Shown: piece by piece, positions 42,201 to 49,279 of the stretch
How the letters are laid out: every line of letters begins with the position of its first letter
Numbering within the stretch: position 1 is the first letter of the stretch
Assembly (NCBI GenBank): GCA_947455215.1
Contig: CANGNA010000008.1
Location: 25,728-89,727 of the forward strand
From: Chitinophagaceae bacterium
GTDB taxonomy: Bacteria > Bacteroidota > Bacteroidia > Chitinophagales > Chitinophagaceae
Direction of reading: 5' to 3'
DNA length: 64,000 nt
The notes under the pieces: generated by a model
Database searches by the model: none
Told to the model about the DNA's origin: nothing
What the model saw: only the letters and a program-made list of their open reading frames with translations
Translations under genes and position numbers: made by a program

Positions 42201-42819
42201 GAAAACGCCCGGCTTCGAGAAGCTGCCTATTATCGTATTCACGGGTAAGAACCTGTCGAGGGTCGAAGAGAGCCGCATCAGGCAATATGCGGATTCTATA
42301 GTACTGAAAACTGCACATTCCTATCAGCGCATTCTCGACGAGGTGGGCTTGTTCCTGCACCTGGTAGAAGGGCAGGAGCCGAAAGAAAATGCAAAAGCAA
42401 CCGTGAGTAAAAAACTGGAGCTGGAAGATGTGCTGAAGGGTAAAAAGGTATTGATAGCCGACGACGATGTGCGCAACATCTTTTCACTGACAAGGGCACT
42501 GGAACAAAGCCATATGAAAGTGGTATCTGCCATGGATGGCAGAGATGCCATACAGCAAATGATGGACAACCCCGATGTGGACGTGGTGCTGATGGACATG
42601 ATGATGCCGGAGATGGATGGATATGAGTCGATACGCAAGATCAGGCAGATGCCCGCATTCAGGAGCCTGCCTATATTGGCGGTTACAGCCAAGGCTATGA
42701 CAGGCGATAGGAACAAGTGTATTGCTGCCGGAGCTTCCGATTATATTTCGAAGCCGGTGGATATTGATCAGCTGTTATCACTGCTTAGGGTGTGGTTATA
42801 TGAAAGTAAAGGAAAGTAA
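39205..42819 (+). CDS. Hybrid histidine kinase: CHASE3-GAF-HK-REC-REC-REC
   Basis: A 1204-residue membrane sensor. An N-terminal TM helix, a CHASE3 domain with TGQRGFLLTGN, a second TM helix (VIIVGAAVLSLLITIMFF, about residues 180-197) and a HAMP-like segment come first. A GAF domain lies at about 300-430, then a Gln/Glu-rich coiled coil (440-530). The kinase has His537 in NMSHELRTPLN, then an N box (NLLSNAMKF), VVDTGIGIAEDK and GLGLSISREL. Three receivers follow with phospho-Asp near 861, 983 and 1131; the middle one has KT in place of the usual Lys-Pro. Its gene overlaps the next by 20 bases, in a packed signalling operon upstream of capsule genes. Confidence 0.94.
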   Translation: MRSTIKRNLFIGFSISMILLLISSVASYNSIKNLMYSNGMVNHTDSVIQELEETISILKDAETGQRGFLLTGNDKFLAPYIGSYDKSLDKLAQIKALTVDNPVQQASAKELKDVIVNRLSALETLIDYKRKGLPIDVEYLEAGKHHMDEARKIVALMESRERILLDTRMRELGKYATYTPVIIVGAAVLSLLITIMFFSRIVADVDKRALLQKQLEDKDADISKRLSIIQNVAEQIAAGDYTIRIKDSGADTLGSLAGLLNKMSGSLEYSFNSLSDKEWLQAGIAGLNICIVGDKEVSALAHDILNFIVEYTGGQSGAYYLLNDRDMLELEATYALAVPGDRRTVGAGEGAAGQVLSNKKEMVWRNIDKNQVVLNYAGGDLRPSAIIAMPTFNQGSINGVLEIHSLTNFTDKQIEFIRAISGVAGIAVSSAQSRKKLQELLEETQAQAEELQAQQSELEALNTELETQTESLQASEEEMKVQQAELQQSNMDLEERSRLLEEKNQMIAERNLEIQQKAEQLEQSTKYKSEFLANMSHELRTPLNSILLLSRLLSENNEQNLTTEQIESAKVIQSSGNGLLSLIDEILDLSKIEAGKMDVEIRPVALSEIVEDMRALFDPVARDKKIELRFNLLQPLPMVVETDKLKLEQVLRNLLSNAMKFTSEGYVALDISPAGSDEQPAVSFKVVDTGIGIAEDKQAFVFEAFRQADGSTRRKYGGTGLGLSISRELSRLLGGRISLESTPGQGSTFTVVIPAKKGDVLEDELLDVLPVLSEETAEFQKALKENSEGYIGPEIPADIPDDRDSVKQGDNVVLIVEDDTNFASALLSFTRRSGYKGIVCVRGDMALTFTHKYKPQAILLDIMLPVMNGWQIMDELKGDPKTRHIPVHIMSSTDARKESLLSGAVDFINKPVALEQMQQMFGKLKDALNKEPKKVLIIEENPRHAKALEYYLESFRINAEIRSDISSSVNALQKKEVDCVILDMGVPDQSAYETLETVKKTPGFEKLPIIVFTGKNLSRVEESRIRQYADSIVLKTAHSYQRILDEVGLFLHLVEGQEPKENAKATVSKKLELEDVLKGKKVLIADDDVRNIFSLTRALEQSHMKVVSAMDGRDAIQQMMDNPDVDVVLMDMMMPEMDGYESIRKIRQMPAFRSLPILAVTAKAMTGDRNKCIAAGASDYISKPVDIDQLLSLLRVWLYESKGK

Positions 42820-44419
42820 TGTGACGGTAGCGCCGGGCGCACAAACAGGTATGATACTGATAGTAGATGACAAGCCGGAAAATATATTCTCACTGAGGAT
42901 ACTACTGGAGACCAATGGTTTCCAGGTAGACACTGCCTTGTCTGGTGAAGAGGCCCTGAAGAAAATACTGCGTACCGCCTATACCCTGGTGATACTGGAT
43001 GTGCAGATGCCAGGCATGGATGGCTTTGAAGTGGCGGAGACAATGATGGGGTACAGCAAGGCCAGGAACATCCCTATCATCTTCCTGTCGGCGGTAAACA
43101 CAGATAAGAATTTTATTGCCCGGGGATATGCGTCCGGCGCAATGGATTACATTACCAAGCCGTTCGATCCGGATATATTGCTGCTGAAGGTGCGCACGTT
43201 CTGCCGGCTCTATGAGCAGTCGCGAGAGCTGAACGAGATGCACATAGCCCTGAAGATGGAGGTGGAAGTACGTAAGAATGCACAGTACGAGCAGTATAAA
43301 AAAGCGCAGGAGCTCCAATCGGTGCTGGAGGCTATACCACAGATAGCTTTTACAGCTAATAAAGCGGGTACTATTGAATATGTGAACGAACAATGGTACC
43401 GCTATTCCGACAGCAAAAGTGTTTTCCCCGGCGTTCATGACAATGAGTCGCTGGATGAGTATTGGGCATTCGTGGTAGAGAAAGGCCAGGGCGCAATTAC
43501 AGAGATAGCGCTGGTAGATAAGGAAGGCAATTCAAGGTATCACTTATTTAGTGTTCGTCCGGTTATTCAGAATAACAACATCACCAAGTGGGTAGGTACG
43601 TTTACCGATATACATGAACAAAAACAGATAGCGGCTACGCTGGAGCTAAAGGTGGCAGAACGCACTCAGGAATTGCTGGAAATAAATAAGGCGCTCGAAA
43701 CCAGTAATGTCGATCTGCAGCAGTTCGCCTCTGTAGCCTCGCACGATCTGAAGGAGCCTTTGCGCAAGATACAGGTCTTCAGCTCTATCGTCCGGGAAAG
43801 GTATAAGAAAGACCTTCAGCCGGAGATCGTCGAATACTTCGATAAGATCATCGCCTCATCCGATAGAATGTCCCGGCTCATCAACGATCTGCTTACATTC
43901 TCCCGCCTTTCGGTTGGCAGCCTGTTCGTGCGTGCCAACCTGAACGAGATACTACAGAACATACTCAACGACCTGGAAATTACCATCAACGAAAAACAGG
44001 CCGAGATCCATATAGCGCCCATGCCTGTTATGGATGTGATCCCCGGTCAGATACGCCAGGTATTCCAGAATATCATCAGTAATGCGCTCAAGTTTTCCGT
44101 GGCAGGCAAAGCACCTGTTATACAGGTAACACAATATACCGTTGCAGATAGGCATATCGACAGCCCGCCCGATCCGGCAGGTAGCTATTGCCGCATTTCG
44201 GTAAAGGACAATGGCATAGGTTTTAATGAGCAATATCTGGAGAAGATATTTACCATCTTCCAGAGACTGAACCCCACCGGTAAATACGAGGGAACAGGTA
44301 TCGGTCTCGCTATTGCCCGTAAAATTGTTGAAAAGCACAATGGCATTATCACGGCCCGGAGTGCCGAGAACGAAGGGGCGGAATTCGTTATCATTTTACC
44401 ATTGTACCAGGCTACATAG
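42800..44419 (+). CDS. Response-regulator histidine kinase: REC-PAS-HK
   Basis: A 539-residue soluble protein. Residues 17-140 are a receiver with VDDKPEN, phospho-Asp67 in VILDVQMPG and Lys in YITKPFDPD. A coiled coil leads to a PAS domain at about 195-310 (LEAIPQIAFTANKAGTIEYV to KWVGTFTDIHEQK). The kinase has His315 in SVASHDLKEPLRK, an N box (NIISNALKFS), VKDNGIGFNEQY and GTGIGLAIARKI, all of the HATPase type. It starts inside the end of the upstream hybrid kinase gene, so the two are coupled. It may take phosphate from the hybrid kinase and relay it to the single receiver that follows. Confidence 0.92.
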   Translation: MKVKESNVTVAPGAQTGMILIVDDKPENIFSLRILLETNGFQVDTALSGEEALKKILRTAYTLVILDVQMPGMDGFEVAETMMGYSKARNIPIIFLSAVNTDKNFIARGYASGAMDYITKPFDPDILLLKVRTFCRLYEQSRELNEMHIALKMEVEVRKNAQYEQYKKAQELQSVLEAIPQIAFTANKAGTIEYVNEQWYRYSDSKSVFPGVHDNESLDEYWAFVVEKGQGAITEIALVDKEGNSRYHLFSVRPVIQNNNITKWVGTFTDIHEQKQIAATLELKVAERTQELLEINKALETSNVDLQQFASVASHDLKEPLRKIQVFSSIVRERYKKDLQPEIVEYFDKIIASSDRMSRLINDLLTFSRLSVGSLFVRANLNEILQNILNDLEITINEKQAEIHIAPMPVMDVIPGQIRQVFQNIISNALKFSVAGKAPVIQVTQYTVADRHIDSPPDPAGSYCRISVKDNGIGFNEQYLEKIFTIFQRLNPTGKYEGTGIGLAIARKIVEKHNGIITARSAENEGAEFVIILPLYQAT

Positions 44420-44441
44420 CCGTATAAAATGACCCCGATTC

Positions 44442-44804
44442 ATGAAAAAGATACTCATTATTGACGACGACAACCGGAATGTGTTTGCATTGTCGGCAGT
44501 GCTAAGGTCCAGGGGATATAGTTACCTGGCTGCAACCACGCCGCAGGAGGCCCTTCAGCTGATTGCTAACGATGCGGAAATAGAGCTGATCCTTATGGAC
44601 ATGATGATGCCCGAGATGGACGGCTATACGCTTATCCCGGCCATCCGGAAGGACAATACCCGCCATATACCCGTTATTGCGGTAACTGCCCAGGCCATGG
44701 CCGGCGACAGGGACAGGTGCATTGCAGCAGGAGCAGATGACTATCTCTCCAAGCCTATTGATATTGATAAACTCACCGGTGTCATCCGGCACTACATGAA
44801 ATAA
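44442..44804 (+). CDS. Single-domain response regulator
   Basis: A 120-residue stand-alone receiver. The acidic pocket is IIDDDNRN, phospho-Asp53 lies in LILMDMMMPEMDGY, Thr in IAVTAQAM and Lys in YLSKPIDIDK. It has no output domain, so it is a shuttle or a regulator by contact. It most resembles the third receiver of the hybrid kinase upstream (NVFSLS/TRAL, MDMMMPEMDGY), which suggests that it was copied from it. It follows the REC-PAS kinase by 22 bases. Confidence 0.9.
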   Translation: MKKILIIDDDNRNVFALSAVLRSRGYSYLAATTPQEALQLIANDAEIELILMDMMMPEMDGYTLIPAIRKDNTRHIPVIAVTAQAMAGDRDRCIAAGADDYLSKPIDIDKLTGVIRHYMK

Positions 44805-44817
44805 ATCCGCCCGCACC

Positions 44818-45633
44818 GTGCAGATAGCTGATGAAGAACTGGAATTGCTTGTTGCCGATCTGCACGACCGGTACGGGTACGATTTTTCGGGCTATGCACG
44901 TGCCTCATTAAAACGGCGCTTCGAACGGCTCGCCGGCCTGGACAAATTTCCATCATTCGCAGAGTTCAGGTATAAGATACTTAAAGACCCCGTGTATATA
45001 AAAAGGGTGGTGGAGGAGATAACGGTCAACGTCACAGAAATGTTCCGCGACCCGCATTTTTATCTCGCGTTGCGTGCGGAAATACTCCCGGTATTGGCTA
45101 CCTATCCTTTTATAAGGATCTGGTTGGCCGGCGTAGCCTCTGGCGAAGAAGCCTATTCAATGGCTATATTGTTATATGAGGCCAACCTGCTGCATAAAAC
45201 ATTGATATATGCCACAGATATCAATCCCGCAGTGCTGGACGTTGCCAGGAAAGGTATTTATCCTGCTGCCAAAATGAAACAATACTCAGAGAATTATTTA
45301 GCCGCCGGGGGAAAAGGTGATTTTTCTGAATATTATACCGCGCGATACGGATACATAAAACTCAATGAAGAACTATCCCGGAGGATGATCTTCTCAACCC
45401 ACAACCTGGTATCTGATGCCACGTTCAACGAATTCCAGGTAATTATTTGCCGGAACGTACTTATCTATTTCGACAAAACACTTCAGGACAGGGTGTTCCA
45501 CCTGTTCAACGACAGCCTGGACATATTTGGTTTTATTGCCCTTGGTTCCAAAGAGACACTTAAGTTCTCCGGCATGTCCGATAAATATAAAGTACTCAAA
45601 TCCGGGGAGAAGATATGGCGGAAGATCTCATAG
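44818..45633 (+). CDS. CheR-type methyltransferase
   Basis: A 271-residue S-adenosylmethionine-dependent protein methyltransferase of the CheR family that methylates glutamates. It has the N-terminal helical domain (LVADLHDRYGYDFSGYARAS, ITVNVTEMFRDPHFY) and the SAM domain with RIWLAGVASGEEAYSMAILL near residue 100, ATDINPAVLDVARKGIY, and FQVIICRNVLIYFD near 210. The start is GTG at 44818, 13 bases after the receiver stop. No chemoreceptor is encoded nearby, so the target is unknown; the GAF-linked coiled coil of the hybrid kinase is one candidate. It overlaps cheB by 19 bases. Confidence 0.92.
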   Translation: MQIADEELELLVADLHDRYGYDFSGYARASLKRRFERLAGLDKFPSFAEFRYKILKDPVYIKRVVEEITVNVTEMFRDPHFYLALRAEILPVLATYPFIRIWLAGVASGEEAYSMAILLYEANLLHKTLIYATDINPAVLDVARKGIYPAAKMKQYSENYLAAGGKGDFSEYYTARYGYIKLNEELSRRMIFSTHNLVSDATFNEFQVIICRNVLIYFDKTLQDRVFHLFNDSLDIFGFIALGSKETLKFSGMSDKYKVLKSGEKIWRKIS

Positions 45634-46199
45634 GTCCGGGCTACCAGTGCGTGGTCATAGGTGGTTCGGCAGGTAGCATTAAAGTACTGATCGATGCGTT
45701 ACCTGCTATCACACCGCATCTTAGGTTAGCAATAGTAGTTGTACTACATCGCAAAAATGCGGCCGACAATAGTTTGCTTGTTCATCTGCTGCGGTCGAAA
45801 ACCCTGATGCTTGTAAAGGAGATAGAAGAAAAAGAACCGATATGTTCGGGTATATGCTACATTGCCCCGCCTGATTATCATGTGCTTGTTGAAAAAGACC
45901 GCACGTTTTCCCTCGATGCTTCAGAAAAGGTAAACTTTAGCCGCCCGAGTATCGACGTGACTTTTGAGTCTGCCGCTGTGGTATACGGCGCATCGCTTGC
46001 CTGCGTGTTATTGTCCGGCGCCAACAGCGATGGCGCACATGGGTTGATAATGGCCGGTGCGCACAATGCGCTGATAGCAATACAAGATCCCGCAACGGCT
46101 GAAATGCCGGCCATGCCCAGGAGTGCTATGAACGTAGTGGAAAATTACCATATTTTGCAGCCGGAACAGCTGGCAGGTTTTATAAACAATCTTGCCTGA
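45615..46199 (+). CDS. CheB-type methylesterase without receiver
   Basis: A 194-residue protein-glutamate methylesterase catalytic domain. The catalytic Ser is in VVIGGSAGSIKVL near residue 18, His in VVLHRKNAAD near 45 and Asp in LLSGANSDGAHGL near 138. It has no N-terminal receiver, unlike chemotaxis CheB, so its activity is not controlled by phosphorylation of its own REC; the separate receiver two genes up could take that role. It overlaps the cheR gene by 19 bases and is the last gene before the capsule locus. Confidence 0.92.
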   Translation: MAEDLIGPGYQCVVIGGSAGSIKVLIDALPAITPHLRLAIVVVLHRKNAADNSLLVHLLRSKTLMLVKEIEEKEPICSGICYIAPPDYHVLVEKDRTFSLDASEKVNFSRPSIDVTFESAAVVYGASLACVLLSGANSDGAHGLIMAGAHNALIAIQDPATAEMPAMPRSAMNVVENYHILQPEQLAGFINNLA

Positions 46200-46240
46200 A
46201 AACAGCAAAAAGCTAAAATATAAACCCTATATTGCGATAT

Positions 46241-47014
46241 ATGTTTTCAAGGTTTTTTAAGAGAGAGAAAAGTGAAAAGGAGAAATATAATGACCTTCCG
46301 ATACCTGCTAATGCCAGCTTTGCGTTCCTTGGAACCGATATGCACTCGCATTTTATTGCCGGTATCGATGATGGAGCCAAAACTATAGACGATAGTATAG
46401 TATTATTACGCAATATGGAGGCAATGGGTTACAAAGCTGTTGTAACTACCCCGCATGTAATGATAGACTTCTACCCCAACACCAATACAACGATCAGGGA
46501 GGGACTTGAAAAGCTGAGGATAGCCGCCAGGGAAAATAATATTGGGCTGGAGATCAATGCTGCTGCAGAGTATTACATAGATGAATATTTTGTTGAATTG
46601 CTCGAAAAGGAACCCTTGCTGACGGTGCAGAAAAATGAAGTATTGGTCGAATTCTCCATGATGTTCGAGCCTCCGATGTTACATAATACTTTATTTAACA
46701 TGCAAAAAAAAGGCTATAAGCCTATCTTAGCGCATCCCGAACGCTATCAATCGTTACATAACAATTTCGATAAATATGCCGAATTTAAAGACCGGGGTTG
46801 TTACTTTCAACTAAACATGTTATCCCTCACAGGCTATTATGGGGCTAATGTAGCTAATATAGCCGGAAAATTACTTGAAAAGGGCATGTACGACTACTGC
46901 GGCACAGATATGCATCATGAAAAACATGCTGCAGCTATAAACAATGTGCTCAAGTCCCGCTTATATACAACTTTGGTCAATTATCCTTTTTTGAATTCTA
47001 AATTATGTTTCTGA
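46241..47014 (+). CDS. CpsB/CapC-type tyrosine-protein phosphatase (PHP fold)
   Basis: A 257-residue metal-dependent phosphatase of the PHP family that acts on tyrosine-phosphorylated capsule kinases. FLGTDMHSHFIAGIDDGAKT near residue 30 holds the first metal motif HSH, TTPHVMIDFYPN the next His, and PILAHPERYQS and CGTDMHHEKHA the later ligands. The start is taken as ATG at 46241 (MFSRFFKR); an in-frame TTG at 46232 is a weaker option. It probably balances the Wzc-like kinase downstream and thereby chain length. It lies upstream of the main promoter at 47.02-47.05 kb, so it may be expressed with the signalling operon. Confidence 0.9.
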   Translation: MFSRFFKREKSEKEKYNDLPIPANASFAFLGTDMHSHFIAGIDDGAKTIDDSIVLLRNMEAMGYKAVVTTPHVMIDFYPNTNTTIREGLEKLRIAARENNIGLEINAAAEYYIDEYFVELLEKEPLLTVQKNEVLVEFSMMFEPPMLHNTLFNMQKKGYKPILAHPERYQSLHNNFDKYAEFKDRGCYFQLNMLSLTGYYGANVANIAGKLLEKGMYDYCGTDMHHEKHAAAINNVLKSRLYTTLVNYPFLNSKLCF

Positions 47015-47021
47015 CACCAAG

Positions 47022-47053
47022 TTTGAAAATGCAAGGCGGAAAGGCTACTTTTG
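47022..47053 (+). promoter_or_regulatory. Promoter of the capsule operon
   Basis: TTTG at 47022-47025, a 20-base spacer and TACTTTTG at 47046-47053 make a full Bacteroidetes sigma promoter (-33 and -7). It gives a leader of roughly 55 bases before the UDP-sugar dehydrogenase gene. Confidence 0.75.
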
Positions 47054-47113
47054 CAAACTGACCAGATGAGAAATCATCTGTAATCTGTAAAAAAAACATA
47101 AAAAAATTACTTA

Positions 47114-48412
47114 ATGAAAAATACGCCATTCTGTATTTCTGTTATTGGATTGGGTTATGTGGGCCTGCCTCTTGCAGTAGAGTTCAGTAAAGTGTACCCC
47201 GTTATAGGCTTCGATATCAATAAAAAAAGAATAGAAGAATTGCGTGATAATAAAGACCTCACGCTTGAAGTAGAGGATGGCTTACTGGCGCAGGTTTCCG
47301 TCCCCAAAGTTCCGGTTACCGGTGAAGTTGGTCTTTATTGTTCAGATAACCTGGAGCATATCAAGGGTTGCAATGTATATATCATTACTGTGCCTACGCC
47401 GGTAGATAAAAACAACCGCCCAGACCTTACCCCTCTATATAAGGCCAGCGAAACTGTAGGCAAGGTGTTGAAAAAGGGAGACTATGTTGTTTATGAATCA
47501 ACGGTATATCCTGGTGTAACTGAAGACGAATGTGTTCCTGTCCTGGAGCGCGTTTCAGGCCTTAAGTTCAATGTTGATTTCTTTTGTGGCTACTCACCGG
47601 AGCGGATCAATCCCGGAGACAAGTTGCACACGGTATCTAAGATATTAAAGGTAACCTCTGGCTCTACACCTGAAGCCGCCGATGTTATTGATGGCCTCTA
47701 TGCCAGCATCATCACCGCAGGTACACATAAGGCAACATCGATAAAGGTTGCAGAAGCGGCGAAGGTTATTGAGAACTCTCAGAGGGATATCAATATTGCC
47801 TTCATCAATGAATTAGCTAAAATATTTAATAAACTCGGTATTGATACGCATGATGTGCTGAAGGCCGCCGGTACAAAATGGAATTTTATGCCATTTAAGC
47901 CGGGCCTGGTAGGCGGGCACTGCATAGGTGTCGATCCTTATTACCTGGCTCAGAAGGCACAAGAGGTGGGCTATCATCCTGAGATCATCCTGGCAGGCCG
48001 TCGTCTTAACGATGGCATGGGAGCATATATTGCTGGTGAGTTCGTAAAGCAGATGATCAACAGGGATATCACTGTTAAGCGTTCAAAAGTATTGGTACTC
48101 GGATTTACGTTTAAGGAAAACTGCCCGGATGTACGTAATACTAAGGTAGTTGATATAATAAATGAATTGCGTTCATATAATATTGATCTTACTATATATG
48201 ATCCATGGGCAAAGCCTGAAGATGTAATGCATGAGTATGGTATAGAAACTACTGCTGTGCTGCCCGCAGGTCAGGTATTCGACTCTCTGATCCTTACTGT
48301 TGCCCATAACGAGTTCCTGAAGCAAGATTGGAAAAAGGTAGTGAGGGAACACGGTGTTATATACGATGTAAAGGGTTGCCTGAGCGCAGAAATTGTTACA
48401 GACAGGCTCTAA
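47114..48412 (+). CDS. Nucleotide-sugar dehydrogenase (WbpA/TviB-like)
   Basis: A 432-residue NAD-dependent UDP-sugar dehydrogenase that oxidises C6 of a UDP-hexose or UDP-N-acetylhexosamine to the uronic acid. The Rossmann motif is [16 protein letters not shown] near residue 10, catalytic Cys270 is in [13 protein letters not shown], and the lysine and Asn of the active site are in [20 protein letters not shown] near 215. The C-terminal domain starts near 330 with [16 protein letters not shown]. The sequence pattern is nearest to the UDP-GlcNAc/GalNAc (WbpA, TviB, WbpO) branch. It is the first gene of the capsule operon proper and would supply an acidic sugar. Confidence 0.93.
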   Translation: MKNTPFCISVIGLGYVGLPLAVEFSKVYPVIGFDINKKRIEELRDNKDLTLEVEDGLLAQVSVPKVPVTGEVGLYCSDNLEHIKGCNVYIITVPTPVDKNNRPDLTPLYKASETVGKVLKKGDYVVYESTVYPGVTEDECVPVLERVSGLKFNVDFFCGYSPERINPGDKLHTVSKILKVTSGSTPEAADVIDGLYASIITAGTHKATSIKVAEAAKVIENSQRDINIAFINELAKIFNKLGIDTHDVLKAAGTKWNFMPFKPGLVGGHCIGVDPYYLAQKAQEVGYHPEIILAGRRLNDGMGAYIAGEFVKQMINRDITVKRSKVLVLGFTFKENCPDVRNTKVVDIINELRSYNIDLTIYDPWAKPEDVMHEYGIETTAVLPAGQVFDSLILTVAHNEFLKQDWKKVVREHGVIYDVKGCLSAEIVTDRL

Positions 48413-48461
48413 AAGGCCGTCAGGGAAAAATAGATTTTCTTTTAATTTTGAATAAACTGAA

Positions 48462-49259
48462 ATGATGTTCACATTTTCATCACGGGGTATTGCAAGGCTG
48501 TTGATTGTTTTCACGGCAGTAGTGGTGTGTTTTAGTTCTTGCGTATCCCCTAAAAAGGTTGTTTATCTCAATAGTATTAAAGACAGTTATTCTATCTCAA
48601 AACCATATATAATTGATAGTGTTACCAGTTTTGTTAACCCTAAGATATTGACAAGCGATCTTTTATTGGTTGTGATCCAAACAGATCTGCAAAGCACCTC
48701 GTCAAGCAATCCGTTGCAACAGGCTCGTATGGGTTTAGATCCCTACCTGGCTTATTTGGTTGATAAAAACGGTAATGTAGAATTGCCTCTTGTTGGCTTT
48801 ATTCATGTTGCCGGTCTTACCACCGCCGAAGCCAGGGAACTGATAAAAGAGAAGGCAAAAGAGTTTTATCAGAATCCTGTGATCAATGTGAGGATATTGA
48901 ATTTTGATGTGTATTACCTTGGCGAGTTCGGACAGCGAAAAGCTACCTTTCCAAATGAAAAAGTAAATATTTTAGAGGCAGTAGCGGAGGGTGGCGATAT
49001 TGCACTGACTGGTAAACGGAAGAATATTCTGATGATCCGAACCGAAGGCGACACGAAGAAGCTGATTCGTTTCGACCTTACAGGAACGGACTTTTTCCAT
49101 TCGCCCTATTTTTACCTCAGACAACGTGACATGTTGTATGCAGAGCCTACTAAATTCAAGGTGCAGGCTAGTGATAATACCCTTGTTCGAAATATAGGAA
49201 TCGTTTCGGCTTTGGCATCCATGCTCACTTTGGCATTGTCGTTTAGAGCACTTAAATAA
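48462..49259 (+). CDS. Polysaccharide export lipoprotein (Wza-like)
   Basis: A 265-residue outer-membrane export protein. Signal peptide with a lipobox-like CFSSC puts the lipidated Cys at 27. The poly-export domain (ILTSDLLLVVIQTD, GLDPYLAYLVDKNGNVELPL, GLTTAEARELIKEKAKEFY) is followed by an SLBB-type segment (VYYLGEFGQRKATFPNEKVN). It ends with a short hydrophobic helix (IVSALASMLTLALSFRAL). It should form the outer part of the exporter with the Wzc-like kinase 20 bases downstream. A TAATTTTG -7-like element lies 12 bases upstream (48443-48450) but lacks a -33. Confidence 0.9.
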   Translation: MMFTFSSRGIARLLIVFTAVVVCFSSCVSPKKVVYLNSIKDSYSISKPYIIDSVTSFVNPKILTSDLLLVVIQTDLQSTSSSNPLQQARMGLDPYLAYLVDKNGNVELPLVGFIHVAGLTTAEARELIKEKAKEFYQNPVINVRILNFDVYYLGEFGQRKATFPNEKVNILEAVAEGGDIALTGKRKNILMIRTEGDTKKLIRFDLTGTDFFHSPYFYLRQRDMLYAEPTKFKVQASDNTLVRNIGIVSALASMLTLALSFRALK

Positions 49260-49279
49260 AAGCTTGATTTATACAACAG

